A DNA stretch of 64,000 nucleotides from Lepus europaeus. Taxonomy: Eukaryota; Chordata; Mammalia; Lagomorpha; Leporidae. Position numbers and translations under genes: made by a program. The notes under the pieces are model-generated. The model was not told the origin of the DNA. It was given only the letters and a program-made list of their open reading frames with translations, and did no database searches. The stretch lies in assembly GCF_033115175.1 (NCBI RefSeq), contig NC_084831.1, forward strand, positions 76,951,502 through 77,015,501, given 5' to 3'. Positions 1 to 12,100 of this stretch are shown one piece after another. Position 1 is the first letter of the stretch. Each line of letters begins with the position of its first letter.

Positions 1-150
1 ACTCCTGTTGCTGACTTAACAATTTGACACTCCTGTTCACGGCGTCAGTAATCTCCCTAGGCTCTAGTCATGAGTTGCCAGGGCTATGGAAGCCTTTAGA
101 GTTCGCTGACTTTGATCTTTAGCGAACCCTATCGGAATATGACCCTATTG
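1..150 (-). mobile_element. L1 3' UTR fragment (lagomorph type)
   Basis: Read on the minus strand, this matches the 3' UTR of the full-length L1 at 40790-40915. Shared blocks include 'aatctccctaggctctagtc' and the stretch around 'gctatggaagcc'. The 3' end of the element lies beyond the left edge of the window. Its right border near 150 is a 5' truncation, because older L1 ORF2 sequence begins there. Confidence 0.75.
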
Positions 151-620
151 GAGTAATTCTATTTTTTAAGTTTTTGAGAGACTTTCACACTGTTTTACCT
201 CATAGCTGCATGAGCAAACATTCCTACTAACAGTACACAGGATACCAATTTGTATATATCCTGGCCAATATTTGTTATTTCCACGCTGTTTTAAAGTAGT
301 GATCATCCTAATAGGTTATTTGTTGTTGTTGCTGTTGTTGTTGAATAGCAGGGGTTATTTTTATATTCTAGATATTAACCCCTTATAAGATATATGATTT
401 GAAAATATATTTCCCATTCTATATGCTACCTTTCTACTCTACTATTTCCTTTAATGTGCATTTTTTAATATAATTCCATCTGCCTTTGCTTCAATTTTTT
501 GTTTTGTAAGTGTCATTTCCAAGAAATCATTGCCAAATCAATGTCATAAAGATTTTATATTGCTTTCGTCTAGAAACCTTGTAGTTTTAGCTCTTATCTT
601 TAGGCCTTTTTTCCCAACAA
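150..620 (-). mobile_element. Old L1 fragment, 3' part of ORF2
   Basis: The reverse complement follows the C-terminal part of L1 ORF2 in an old, diverged form. Recognisable blocks are 'ctagatattaacccctta' and 'aagaaatcattgccaaatca'. A GTT-rich run at 324-342 falls inside it. Divergence is clearly higher than in the neighbouring 3' UTR piece, so this is the older insertion. The right boundary near 620 is approximate. Confidence 0.65.
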
Positions 621-1198
621 ACTTTCAATTTTATTAGATCATGGTGGCTTGGGTTAGCCAAGGTTTTGTAGGCATGGAAATGGTCAATAATGGGTAGACT
701 CTAAATACATTTTAATGGTGTATCCAATAGTATTTTCGGATGCCTTGAATGTAAGTGAAAGAAAAACATGATTTCGATATTTTGGCTTATGGACTTCTAA
801 CAAAATGGAGTAACAGGATCATATTTATAATTCAACTGAAATAACCAAAGAATAAAGTATACAACAAGTATTTAAGGCATTATATGCATCAGGAAATGAA
901 AGATCCATCAAAGAGAAAAAAAAGTGAATTGAGCCTCATTATTCCCTAATCTTACTGCTTTACTTTCCAGGTTATGGTGTAGCTAAAGAAAACCCAAGAG
1001 GATCCTAGAAATCTCATTCAGCTGAGATGAAGAGTCTGGAAACACCAACATGGCCAATTTGCAGGAGGAAGTAATGCAGAAGAGAGAGCTGTAGAAACAG
1101 AAAATACTTCATAAAATTACAGAGTGTTCCCCTCGATTACTCATCAAAGTATTGATCAGTACATGCATATGAGGGAACTCTCTGAAGATAGAGCCAAT

Positions 1199-1200
<2 letters not shown>
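620..1200. other. AT-rich stretch, nothing assigned
   Basis: No open frame above 60 codons, no SINE and no recognised repeat. A few blocks could be decayed L2 but are too weak to call. Confidence 0.4.

Positions 1201-1233
<33 letters not shown>
1201..1233. repeat. (TC)n microsatellite
   Basis: Sixteen uninterrupted TC units. No recognisable SINE body lies next to it, so it is not obviously the CT-rich part of a CSINE. Confidence 0.9.
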
Positions 1234-1234
<1 letters not shown>

Positions 1235-1849
1235 AAAGAAATGAAAATAAGTATATGAACAGGGGTCTAAATTATAGAGCAAGTGGAGTGTGTAATAAGA
1301 GCGTGACACAATAATGTTCCAATAATCAAACTCACCTACTCAACACACACGAAAACCAGGCAATACTAAGAGTTCTAGGTTCCAATTTTACTACTTTTCC
1401 TCAAGTATTAATTATATTTCTCAATCTCTCTGTTCTTATCTCAGTGCCCAACTCAGTAAATTATGACCCGTAAGGACAAATCACTAATGCTAACCTAGGT
1501 ACATTGAAGAATAATCTAGATGTTTTAGTGAAGATATTTTAGAAAAACTGAATAATATTATATTGCACATTACCAGCAAAATTGTTTTTAAATCTTGTTT
1601 AAGTCTCTCTTTCTGTTATTCCATCCTAAGTCTTTCTACATACTCTTGTCTGTGTCTTCTATGGCTTCCAGCAACTCTGTAAAATAACCCAGAGCTCTAA
1701 TTCATGCCTAGATCTCACGCTCCTGGCCCTGATTCTGGAGTATATCATCTCCCTGCAAGATTTGTTCATTCAGAGCCAGATTTGTTCATTTTATCTCTGA
1801 TGAAAACACATCAATTGTTTCCTGTTGCCCAGAGAATTCTTGTAGAGCA

Positions 1850-2270
1850 GACTGCTCCCAGTATATATGAAGAATAGCAAGGAGGCCAGTGTGTCCGGGT
1901 CGAAACTGGTGGGAGACAGAAGAGTAAAGACAGGATGGGAGTAAGGAGATGAACCTAAGGGAGCCTGGCAACCACCATGCTGTAGGAAGCTCTTAGGAGG
2001 TTTTGAGCAGAGGAATAGCTTCATCTACCTTCAAATGTAGTTTGAGAAAAGACTGAAAGTGATCAGAATTAGAGTCAGGGAGACCAATTGGAAAGTGTTG
2101 TAAGAGATCTTGGTGGCTCAGATCAGAATAGCAGCATTAAGAATGGTGAGATGCAGTCTAAATCAGGATTTATTCTTAAAGTCAAGCTAACAGTATTTAC
2201 CGATGGATTCGATGCCAGTGATTTGCATGTTCAATGTAGTTTTACCTTGAGAGGTATTAAAGTCCTTTCT
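1850..2270 (-). mobile_element. L2 LINE fragment
   Basis: The order of phrases is that of reverse-complement L2: 'aagaatagcaaggaggccag', then 'ggaggttttgagcagagg', then 'agggagaccaattgg', then 'tgatggattcgatg'. These come from the region upstream of the L2 3' end. The short open frames here on both strands are by-products of this repeat. The family was recognised by eye and the ends are approximate. Confidence 0.6.
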
Positions 2271-4013
2271 TAATATGAACTGCATGCCCTGCTTAACAGG
2301 AACAGATATGAATGAGTTCTAAGCTTAGAAACACATCTTTCCAAAAAAATGAAAAATTTAAATCACTATTTCTAAAAAGTGGTTATATATTCTTTTCTAA
2401 TAGCTCAAAGGATAGAGAGACTGATGTTTAACAATTTCAACCTTTATGGACTTCTTTTTATAATCTAAATAAGATATCACTTCAACTAAAGCATACATGC
2501 TAACCGAAATACTGAATCCATCCAATATTTTTAGTTTCAAAGTGATACAATTAATAAAAAAGAATTCAAGATTTCTCTTATACAATTATTTCTTCATTCA
2601 CTTTAGCATCGCATTCACAAATCCTCAGTCTTCAGGATTTCTTTCTCCCTCTGGTGAGGGTGTTCCTTGGCTCTTGATACTGACTTTGACTTAAAATCAA
2701 GTCCATGTGTGGGAGGTCTGCATTCCATGCAGCCCCTCTCCCTGGGTCCTGGCAATGGAGGAGCTGTGCACTCCTTTCACTCCAGCTTCAGCTCTCTTTG
2801 AATTTCTTACAGCTGCTCCATTTGTAGTCAGTTTGGAAATTAAATATGCTTCAGCTAGGAGTGGAGAATTAGACTCCTGCCTTTTGCTTTCCTGGATATG
2901 CACCTTATCTTTGTCTCAGTTTTGAGAAAATCAAATATCGTAAGGTTTCCAAAAATATTTATCTTGGAGCTTTGGGAGAATTCCTAGTTGGTGAGAAAGT
3001 GCTGTTTCAGAAAAAGTAAGGAATAAATTTTCCAGTGATGTAGACGTTCCAAGCAATCATGCTACTCTAGTTGCCAAAGGCAGACCTGGGCCTTCCATGG
3101 CCTCCCTGTTTAGTTTGGGGCCTTTGGGAGAAGATCTTACTTGACATATTCCAAGAGGAAGCCAATTAAAGTCCAGTGGGAGCTGCAATGCCCTAATTTC
3201 AATTACCAATCAAATCAACACTCAGGAGGCACGCCAAAGGAGCCAGAGGAGTGGTGAATTGATATTTATTCCCACAAAATATATAAAGATGCCCTCACTC
3301 ATGAAGGAACATTTGAAACTTGGTGATCAGTAGATAAATATGAGAGGCCAAGTCTTTAGCTTAGCCTCCTACTCTACCCTAGGCTCTGTGGCCACTCAGA
3401 GGACAAAGAATTAACAGGTATTTGTGACTGGAAACATTCAAACTCAGGCTGCCAGCCCCTAAAATGAAAATGTCAATTGCAATTTCTCAGACTGAAAAAT
3501 GTGTTGAGATATTTTTTCTGTTTTGTTCTTTGTCTGCTTACATTGCACAAGGCTTGTTCTGAGTTCATGGTTATGAGAAATCTAATGGCCTTACCACCTA
3601 CTACACAAGTTTTTGAAGCAAAGTCCATAGGCCATAAGCAAAATCCATAGGCCATATATAAAGCCAGTTCCAGTTGCTACAATCCCAACCTGAGCAATAT
3701 GAATTGTGAGTATTGGAGTTCCAAGTGTTTAGTTATGGTTAATTTATAACCAAACACACTAGTATTTAGTGGAACAAAAAGGTCATTAGTGTCTTACTAG
3801 GAAGCAATTAAATTAATAGCTCAAAGCTATTCATCAAATCACAAAACAGATGCTGGAGTTTTCTGTAGGAAAGCAGATTCTATAATGCAGGAAAAGAGTA
3901 ATCCAAAACATAGCAAAACACACCCACCTCCCTCAGCTTCTTGCAAAATGAAAATCTACCTCTTTCATCTGCAGCCTGCATCCCAGAGCTCCTTACATTT
4001 CAGAGAGGACTAG
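2271..4013. other. Non-coding stretch without recognised repeats
   Basis: Only short open frames of 60-72 codons occur here, on both strands, with no family resemblance. The one visible structure is a 20-bp tandem duplication at 3617-3656, listed separately. Confidence 0.4.
3617..3656. repeat. 20-bp tandem duplication
   Basis: Two adjacent 20-bp copies (3617-3636 and 3637-3656) differ at one base, a G-to-A change at the seventh position. It is a small local duplication with no other copies nearby. Confidence 0.85.
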
Positions 4014-4060
4014 CAGAGAGGGAGAGAGAGAGAGAGAGTGAGAGAGAGAGAGAGAGAGAA
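4014..4060. repeat. (GA)n microsatellite
   Basis: An almost pure GA run with a few interruptions (GGG near 4020, GT at 4039-4040). Confidence 0.85.
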
Positions 4061-4439
4061 GTTTAAGAAATCAGCCAGAACAATTCCCCGGACATACTCA
4101 TAAAGTCATCCTCTTTTCCCTACCACTCTTAACAGCATTCCACTATTAACTGTGTACAATCTTTTGGCAGCTAATGCATGAGTAGTAAGATTATTATCAT
4201 AAAATAGTATTGTCAAATTATGTGATGTGATGTGAAATAAAATATTGATTAAGTGATGTTTATGCCTCCCTAAAAACAACCTTCAAGTTTAATCATATTT
4301 GACAGAAATTTTCAAAAATATTTATCATCTTTGGTGTGTTTGGAATATAATGGAACTTGATATTAAGATCAATAAGCTGTGATCCTGCCCTTAGGGAGTG
4401 GGACCTAGGAGATGTAGTGGGAGCACATAAACATGACAT

Positions 4440-4640
4440 ATTACAATGGCTGTGGATTTGGGGTCAGAAAAGATGAATTCAAGTCTTGACATTGTCATTT
4501 ATCAGCCAACTGACTTTCTAAGTAAATTTTCCCATTCCTCAGCAACTTCATGTGTTAAATGGACATGATCCTTAACTCATGGAGTTGTTTTAAAGATCAA
4601 ATGGGGAAATGATGTATCAGCAAGCATTTGAGGACACATT
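4440..4640 (+). mobile_element. MIR SINE remnant
   Basis: This has MIR order on the plus strand: a 'gatttggggtcagaa' head, a 'gacattgtcatttatcagc' core, a degraded loss-of-salt 'tcctcagcaacttcatgtg' segment, and a 'taaatggacatgatccttaa' 3' part. It is strongly diverged, as expected of a pre-eutherian SINE. Confidence 0.6.
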
Positions 4641-5559
4641 GAGATGAGGACATTTTATTTGAAAGGTGCAGAATGAATGGATGCTTTATTAAAGTGGAAA
4701 GAAGATGTCAAGAGAACACCAGAAACAAAATAGGCTCCATTGCTAGTATTAGTGGGCATCCCTGTGAGTGATGGGGAGGGAGTGGACACAGATACTAGAA
4801 CCTTCAAGTACAGAGAGCTGTGTGGAGAAAGCAGCCTGATGGAAACTAGGGCTCTTGGTGAACTTTATAATGAGCTCACCAAGATCCTTTCCACCTTTCT
4901 TAGACCCCTACATGGGTTCTCTATTGACTGAGCTCAAGGATACCCATTGAGGCAAGACATATAACTTACACTCCAAGTTTACAGAGTAAGGTAAAGAAGG
5001 CTAGAGGAAAGATTTAGAAGGGCCAACAGTTGATATTCAACCTGTTACTCATAAAATCCAGAGTGTATAGCAATATAAATGGTCCTAATACTATTGAATG
5101 CTTGTCATGTATGGACAGTGATACGTGGGATGTATGAATTTGACCAGGTAATACTATAAGAAATATACAATTATTACCTCCAAAATCTATGTGAAAGATC
5201 TTAGACAAAGTAATGTTAAATAACTTTTAAAAGCTAAATAAAGTAGAAACTCATGCCCAAACTTTACTTCAGAGTATATACCTGGCATGATTACTCTCTC
5301 CCACTCAGTAGATAAGTACTGATTAATTGATGCTGTTCAAGTTTCACACAGCACTTAATCTGTACACTTAACCTCATGCAGCCACTGGCTTCCCTTTCAA
5401 TACGTCCCCAGTTATCACCTTCAGGTCTGGGCAGTCCCTCACTCTCCTGGATAAGTACTTAAAGAGGCAATTAAATCAAATCACTCACACTGTGAATGCT
5501 CTTTTAAAGTGCAGTATGAGACGATAAGATGCAAGTTATTGTTACACACATCAAGACTG

Positions 5560-5725
5560 TCACATTCCCCACCCTGCTATCAACTTAATATGACTGTGAG
5601 CAAGTGATCTGGCCTTGTTTCCTTCAGCTTGTTTCCTCACTATTAAATGGGCAACACCGGAGAAGGAGGGAAAGCTGGAAATGTTGATTGCTAAGGTTCT
5701 CACTCTGAGATTCTACATATTTATT
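5560..5725 (+). mobile_element. Probable MIR remnant
   Basis: It resembles the MIR core and 3' part: 'gactgtgagcaagtgatct', then 'cttgtttcctcactattaaa', then 'tgggcaacac'. Divergence is high and only the relative order of motifs supports it. Confidence 0.4.
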
Positions 5726-6649
5726 ATGTTTTACAAGATACGATATACTGATGATGCACACTGATTAGATCACGAATGATTTTTTTTTTCCTGGTGCAAC
5801 CTTTTCACCCAATTGAACCTATCTTAATATCCATGACATACCTAATCAGAAATGAAGCAGAGAACAAATATACAATGCAAAAACAATAGGCACGATGTGG
5901 AATGATGAGTTAACTTTTATGGAGGATTTAGTATTGCAAGATATTGTACTAAGTCTTGCACAGGTTTCAGATAACTTAGTAACACAATAATTGAGTCTTA
6001 GGAAAGCTACTCTAATTTTTGATTAACAATTCAATGTTGGGAGGCAATTTTTCATAAGTTTCTGGCAATACTTCATGCCTAGTGAGAAGTAACATGAACT
6101 GTCTTAAATTTTCAAGAACGTTGTGCAACATTGGGTGATAGAGAGAGTGACTCTTCTGGAACAGAGGTCGATTTTGTTTACTGCTCATTATCAAAGATTC
6201 CAATTCTTAAGCTTGAGGGTCCTCAGCTCTGGCAGAAATCTGCTATGTGTACCTATAGCATGTACTTAGGCAGCATCCACATTGCTCCCATGAGGCTGGT
6301 GGAGCAGGGAAACAAAAAAGGAACAGATACAAACATGAAAATCATGCTGCTTGCTGTGCCATGACAATGAAGCCCTTTGTTTCTGACCCAAGAGTCTCAC
6401 ATTACCTGCCAGTACCCATGAAATTATGTCAGGTTAGTTTGCAAGTAGAGTAAAAGATCCTCCATAGTCCTTAACAACCATGGGAACTGGAACAATTAAT
6501 TTTACCTCTTTGATCCCCATTTTTCACTATCTACAAAATGAACTCTCAGCTCCTTTGTTTCCCTGGTTCTTTGCTTTTGAATTTTTGAGATTATTCAAAT
6601 GGACATTTCTTAATTAATGAGTTTGAATAAGCAAAATAAAATGGAATTT

Positions 6650-6960
6650 AGCATGAATAGCAAATATGTATTGGGCACCAGTACTATATCAGGTCCTTAT
6701 CCAGGTGTGGGGTAGACAAAAAATAAGCAAATTAACAATTAACATATGGACATATAATATATAATGAAGTGGTGACAAATGTCAAGAAGAACAAATCAGC
6801 CAAGATAAAGCTTTGTGATAGGATGGTCAAGAAAGGACCACAAAGAGAGGATTTGAATAAAAGGCAGAGTCATGTGATTATCTGAGATAAAGTCAATCCA
6901 GGCTAAGGCAGGAGAGTATGTTCTAACATTCTAAGACAAGACCATTCTTAGTATATTATA
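6650..6960 (-). mobile_element. L2 LINE 3' fragment
   Basis: Reverse-complement L2 3' end: 'gggcaccagtactatatcag', a run of 'aagcaaattaac', then 'ggatggtcaagaaaggacc', and a 'gggcag'-type block near 6860. The order and spacing match the last 300 bp or so of L2. Neighbouring short frames are not genes. Confidence 0.6.
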
Positions 6961-7859
6961 CTCTTGAAGATTATGTTATTTCTCAAGGTTGCCAGCTGTC
7001 CTGAAACTCTCAAATATCACCTTCCACCACACACATATACGTCCTAAATCTCTTAGTATTTTACATTTTTCTCTCTCTCCGCCTGTAATAATAAAGAGAT
7101 ATAAACTCCCCTGTAATTTCTTAACTCAAACACCATGTTTAATTTTTGGTAACTTCATCTATGGCAGAAACCCAATGATATGCCTTAATATTTCTTGCTA
7201 GTTTTCTTTAGGCGTAATCAAAATGACACTTCTCTAAAAAGTGATAGAAAGTATAAAACTGATGAAAAGTGTCATGCTTTGAGTTTTCTATATGTACCTT
7301 GGAAAGTGGTTTTTGTCCCAAATTCCAGAAGTCTAAGAATTTGTTTTGTACTGCTCAGTTTGGCAGACTTAAAGATGTAGTTTTGATAAGTTGGGAATTT
7401 ATTTAAAACTCATAAATCTCAGTGCACTTACACTTGAAGAGGAAAAATAATGGTTTTAATGCATAAGAGAAGATCTTTAGCATATCTGAGTAGCCAACAA
7501 GGCTATTTAGAAATAAAATATCCATATTTTAGATGTTTTTGATTGATTGGGTATAAATGATTAAACTATGTGCCAATTAATGTCTTTCAACAAACATGTG
7601 GGCTGAAGAGTGAACAGAGGAAAGTTCTAGTAAAGCATATAAAAATATTTTTAAAAATCTCTGGAGACATTTGGCTCATACCAGATGTGGTTTCCTTCAT
7701 CTTTCCATGTGCAATGTGAGAGTTCTTAGAAATATAATAAATTAGATTTTTGTCAGTATTTAAACCAAAATAGCAAACATGACACATGTAGCTAACATAT
7801 CCCTTTTGGAAGCTAAATCAGAAATTTTAACATTTAAGTCATTTAAAATGTGTGTGCAT

Positions 7860-8061
7860 TTAAAGACTTACATATCAGATCTTCCATCTACAGGTTCATT
7901 CCTTGAGTGCCCACTATAACCAGGGCTGGGTCAGGCCAAAGCCAGGAGCTAGGAACTACTCCTGAGTCTCTTATGTGGGTGACAAGGACTCAAGTATTTG
8001 GGTTGTCATCTGCTGTTTTCCCAGGAGCATTAGCAAGGAACTAGATCAGAAGTGGTACAGC
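7860..8061 (-). mobile_element. Older CSINE, first part (split by a younger CSINE)
   Basis: Minus-strand CSINE body: 'gatcttccatctacagg', then 'caaagccaggagctagg', then 'ctagatcagaagtgg'. The element stops mid-body at 8061 and resumes at 8388 after a younger plus-strand CSINE. It is more diverged than the inserted copy. Confidence 0.75.
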
Positions 8062-8375
8062 AAGGAGTCAGGCATTGTGGCATAGCCAGTAAAGCCAGCA
8101 CCTGCAACTCTGGCATCCCATACAGGCCTCTATTCATGTTCCGACTTCTCCACTTCCAATCCAGCTCCCTGATAATGACCTGGGAAAAACAGCCAAAGAT
8201 GGCTCAAGTGTTTGGACAGAGACCTAGGTGAAGCTCCTGTCTCGTGGGTTTGGCCTGACCCAGCTTTGCCTATTGTGGCTATCTGGGGAGTGAACCAGGA
8301 GATGAAAGATTTCTCTCTCTCTTTCTTTAACACTGACTTTCAAATAAATGATAAATCTTAAAAAAAAAAATAAAA
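8062..8375 (+). mobile_element. CSINE nested in an older CSINE
   Basis: Complete plus-strand CSINE with a 'caggcattgtggcatag' head, a 'cttccaatccagctccctg' core, a CT-rich segment, 'caaataaatgataaatctt' and an A-rich tail. Flanking 12-bp repeats at 8050-8061 and 8376-8387 (aagtgstacagc, one mismatch) are its target site duplication. It landed in the opposite orientation inside the older copy. Confidence 0.85.
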
Positions 8376-8387
8376 AAGTGCTACAGC

Positions 8388-8463
8388 TGGGATTCAAACC
8401 AGCACTCCAATATGGGATGCCAACAAAGCAAGCAGAGGCTTACCTGGCTGTACCACAATGCCA
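8388..8463 (-). mobile_element. Older CSINE, second part
   Basis: Continuation of the minus-strand CSINE from 8061: 'tgggattcaaaccagcac', then 'atatgggatgcc', ending in the tRNA-like head complement near 'taccacaatgccagt'. Removing 8062-8375 and one copy of the duplication rejoins the two parts in register. Confidence 0.75.
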
Positions 8464-8934
8464 GTTTCATAAAATAAGTAAATTTTAAATTGTTTATTAT
8501 GCAGCAATAACTGTTAGCAATTGTTATTGTGATACTGATATAATTAAGATACAATGTTAGTGAATTTTTGCTGATATCTATCATTTCTCTATATAGCTTG
8601 ATGAGTGAAGGTGGGGTTATGACACTCCATTAAAATTTTTTGCATCATCTAAGCCATCCATCTCGCAAAAACAAAGTAAGATGAATAAGAGGGAAATCAA
8701 TCTATTGTTACTACTTAGAAAGTGGTACACACGGTTTTAGCAATTGCCAACTCCGTTTTCCAAAGCCTACCTTGAGCAATACTGAGAAGGAGATTCTGTG
8801 TTTTCTTGGTGTTCTGTTTACCTTCATCCTACCTCTATTTAACGCCAACTCTCTTTGTGTTCCTTTCAAGCATGACAAAATTTCATGAGAGAGAAAAATG
8901 ATAAAGGTTCCTGGAATAAAAGACATTAGCATGG

Positions 8935-9228
8935 TGGTCAGTTTTATGTCAACTTGGCAGGGCTGTCGTACGCAGTCGTTTAATCAAACAATAACATTAG
9001 TGCTGCTGTGAAAGTATGTTATGGTGTGGTTAACATCTACAACCAGTTGACTTTAAGTGAAGGAAATCACCTTCAACAATGTGTGTGGGCTCCACTCAAC
9101 CAATGGAAGGCCCAGAAGAGCAAAACCTGGAGGTTTTCAGAGAAGTAGAAATTCTGCTTGATACCTCTGAGTCTCCAGCCTGCTCGTCTGCTCTACATAT
9201 TTTGAATTTGCCAGCTTCCAAAAGTCAT
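8935..9228 (+). mobile_element. Ancient mammalian repeat, 5' part (family not assigned)
   Basis: The block starting 'tcagttttatgtcaacttgg' and continuing through 'tgtgtgtgggctccactcaa' is a familiar widespread mammalian repeat, but I cannot name its family with confidence. It is interrupted at 9228 by a CSINE. It continues at 9565 with 'gagccaattccttaaa', and its likely 3' end is at 10060-10118. A 107-codon open frame at 9079-9402 crosses the junction and is not a gene. Confidence 0.5.
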
Positions 9229-9555
9229 CGGATGGAGCCAGTGCTGTGGCATAGTAGGTTAAGCATCCACCTGCAGTGCCGGCATCCCATATGGGTGCCG
9301 GTTCAAGTCCTGGTTGCTCTACCTCTGATCCAACTCCCTGCTGATAGCCTAGGAAAGCCGTGGAAGATGGCCCAAGTGCTAGAGCCCCTTCACCTGTGTT
9401 GAAGACCTGGAGGAAGCCCCTGGCTCCTGGCTTCAGATTGGCCCAGGTCCAGCCATTGCTGCCATTTGGAGAGTGAACCAGCAGACCACTCTCTCTGTCT
9501 CTCCTCTCTCTCTGTAACTCTGTCTCTCAAGTAAATAAATAAATCTTTAAAACAA
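9229..9555 (+). mobile_element. CSINE
   Basis: Full-length plus-strand copy with 'gccagtgctgtggcatag', a B-box-like 'ggttcaagtcct', 'aggaagcccctggctcctgg', a CT-rich run and 'aagtaaataaataaatcttt'. A perfect 9-bp target duplication (aaaagtcat) lies at 9220-9228 and 9556-9564. It splits the ancient repeat that starts at 8935. Confidence 0.88.
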
Positions 9556-9564
9556 AAAAGTCAT

Positions 9565-10118
9565 TTGAGCCAATTCCTTAAAATAAATCTGTTAATATGT
9601 ACTTTGTGGATGATCCTGTTCCTGGCTGGAAGACTGCCTGCTTAGCCTATGCAGGAGATCAAGAGGGCATGGCACAACACGCCCCCAGGGAAAAACCCAC
9701 ATAGTTCCTGACTGGGGGCAGGCAGCAGAGGCCCCAGGCATGTTTCCCCCACCCCCCCCCTTACTGTTGATGGGCCTTGTAATTGTCAACTAGGTAAATA
9801 GCTCCATGGTGTGACCCAGACCCATAAGACTACCTTGAAGGCTGTGTGGGCTACATGACCTTCAAGCTGATTTGAGAAGCACGGAGGCACCAATATTGGC
9901 AACGCCATCAACCCACCATCCTGATAGTGAGGGCCTCGCAGGATGAGCCCATTGTACTATTATATATAGTAGTTATTAATTATACATAATTATTGATTAA
10001 TACATTGATGTGTTTTAGGAGATTTAATTTAAAGATTATTTTAATGACTACATTATGTGTGTGTGTGCATGCACACATTGGATTCTATCTCCCTGAAGAT
10101 CCCTGACTGATTGAATGG
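9565..10118 (+). mobile_element. Ancient repeat, 3' part, with an unassigned 430-bp internal block
   Basis: 9565-9600 resumes the repeat broken by the CSINE ('ttgagccaattccttaaa'). 10050-10118 carries what looks like its 3' terminus ('gaagatccctgactgatt'). The sequence between, about 9601-10030, is compositionally different: GC-richer at first, with a C-run at 9750-9760, then AT-rich. It does not fit the repeat. It may be a separate insertion or a lineage-specific variant; no clear target duplication was found. Confidence 0.4.
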
Positions 10119-10629
10119 TGCAAGTTGTAGTCATGAAAAGGGAGTGGTACTGCATAAGGAAGACAATGGCTTTGCTTTTGAGACAAAGCAAGAAAAATCA
10201 TAAACCCCTGCAGGTAAGTTTCACAGCTTCCCTCCTGTTCATTTTTTTCCATTATCTAAACTTAACTGTTCTATGTTTTTGCCCTTAGACCTTGTTTCCT
10301 TTGGGCAACAGCTATACCATCTGAAACACCAGGAGTGGTGAGTGTGCATGCTTTTAAACAGGGTCTTACATTGTTGTCATAACATGTTTGGAAATGTGCA
10401 AACTCTGCAAATCTGATGACAGCAAGTCATACACCCTAGGAAGAATGTTGAGAAGAAATTCCTCACTCATGTGTATTAAAACTATGTTCCACTTCTGTGT
10501 TATATATGTAAATATAGTATTTTGCCTAATTACTTTAGAAAACTCCAGCATCTCAGCCTTGAAAACAGTACATAGAACCTCAGAATCAGAATAGACCTTT
10601 AAAGGTATCCCATCCATCTTCCTACCTTC

Positions 10630-10985
10630 TCACTCTTAGATCCTTTCCTTAATTGCATCAGTCCAAGGTTATTCAGCAAATCCTTGAATGAATGATTCTA
10701 GTGACAAGATGCGCACTCCCCCTCAACATGAGCCATTCTGCTGTCAGGTCAATTCCAGATTAAAATTGCAAGATGTCTTCCCACAGTTTCTATCCCTGCC
10801 TTAGTTCCCATTTCTGATATTCAACAGAAGGGGCTGCATCTCTGTTCAGTGGGGCCATGATTGCAATAATTATTATACAAGCCCCTCTCATGTTTCATCA
10901 TTTCAAACTTTCCTTCTCCAGGCTCAAGGTGACCAACTTATTTAAGTTATTTTCTATTTATTTACTGCGAATATTTTCTCTTTTC
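10630..10985 (-). mobile_element. L3/CR1-like LINE fragment
   Basis: The reverse complement follows the C-terminal end of a mammalian L3/CR1 ORF2. The phrase order 'attgcaagatgtcttccca', then 'gcccctctcatg', then 'ccttctccaggctcaaggtg' is that of the L3 3' end read backwards. It is very diverged. It is paralogous to, and opposite in orientation to, the fragment near 45.9 kb. Confidence 0.5.
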
Positions 10986-12100
10986 AATAACAGCTTTCAC
11001 CTTAAAGAATGTTTCATGCTTTGTATGTTTATGTATAACATAACAAATGTCTAACCTGGCTAAGAGAGAAGATTTTTACTATTTACACACTAATTATATA
11101 TAAGACATAACAAGTCAGAAGAAGGTCTCTGAGGAGGAGGTGTGGGAGTAGGGTAAGATTGTGGGATAAAATAAGAGTTTAAGGTCACTTTAAAACTTTC
11201 AGAGATATTTAATGTTTTCTCATTCTAAATGAACACAAGATATAGAACCAAATGTACAGCTATGTGAACATTCTAAAAAAATCATTCTAAAACTCAGTAA
11301 AATGAACCAAACTTAAGGTATATTGCTCTGGAAAATAAGTTATGATCTTCCTTTTGTCTTCAAACATTCAGAATTTTATTCTAATTTGACCTGGCTTATG
11401 AAAGACCAATAAGGCAAAAGTGTCTTGAAAGCTTCCTTCCCTAATCCTCAACCAAGACAGAGTAAAACACTGCCATAATCACATAATATATGAAGCCCTT
11501 CTTTCATGGGGCAAAAAATAATTCCCCAATCCCTAACAGATGGTGTTATATTTCCTTTCTGACATATTTCTCCAGAATCTGGAAGCAAATCCCTTTAGAA
11601 CATAGAAATATGGGTAAATATACTCCTGCTAGGAATTTATTTTTCAAATCAAACATTTTAAGACTTACGAACATTAGTACATAGTGAAGATTCCAATAAC
11701 TGCAGCCTCACTGGCCTGGAGCCTCAAGGACTCCACTAGAATCATTCTGGACCCATCTTTAATTAGGATGGAGGAACAGGAATATACTTCAATAAATTCT
11801 GATAGTCCCGTGTGATATAATTATGCAACCATTAAATACAATATATATGGATTCTGATTCAAATGGTTTAAACATCTAATAGTCTTATATAAAAATATTC
11901 AGGAAAAAAATGGTGACTAAACCTCACACTTCAGGACTTAGTAGTAACTCTACTATGAAAATCTAGAATGGATTTCATTATACAGACACATACACAGACA
12001 CAGTTAAACTTTTCATTGAGTAAATTCATGAAGCACATTTCCTAGGCCAGGAATGATGGCACATTCCATTCTAATAAGTTGAGGTTAATAAGCTCAGTGA
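10986..12100. other. AT-rich stretch, nothing assigned
   Basis: No convincing repeat, coding region or RNA gene. Short frames (64-65 codons) show no family resemblance. Confidence 0.4.
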
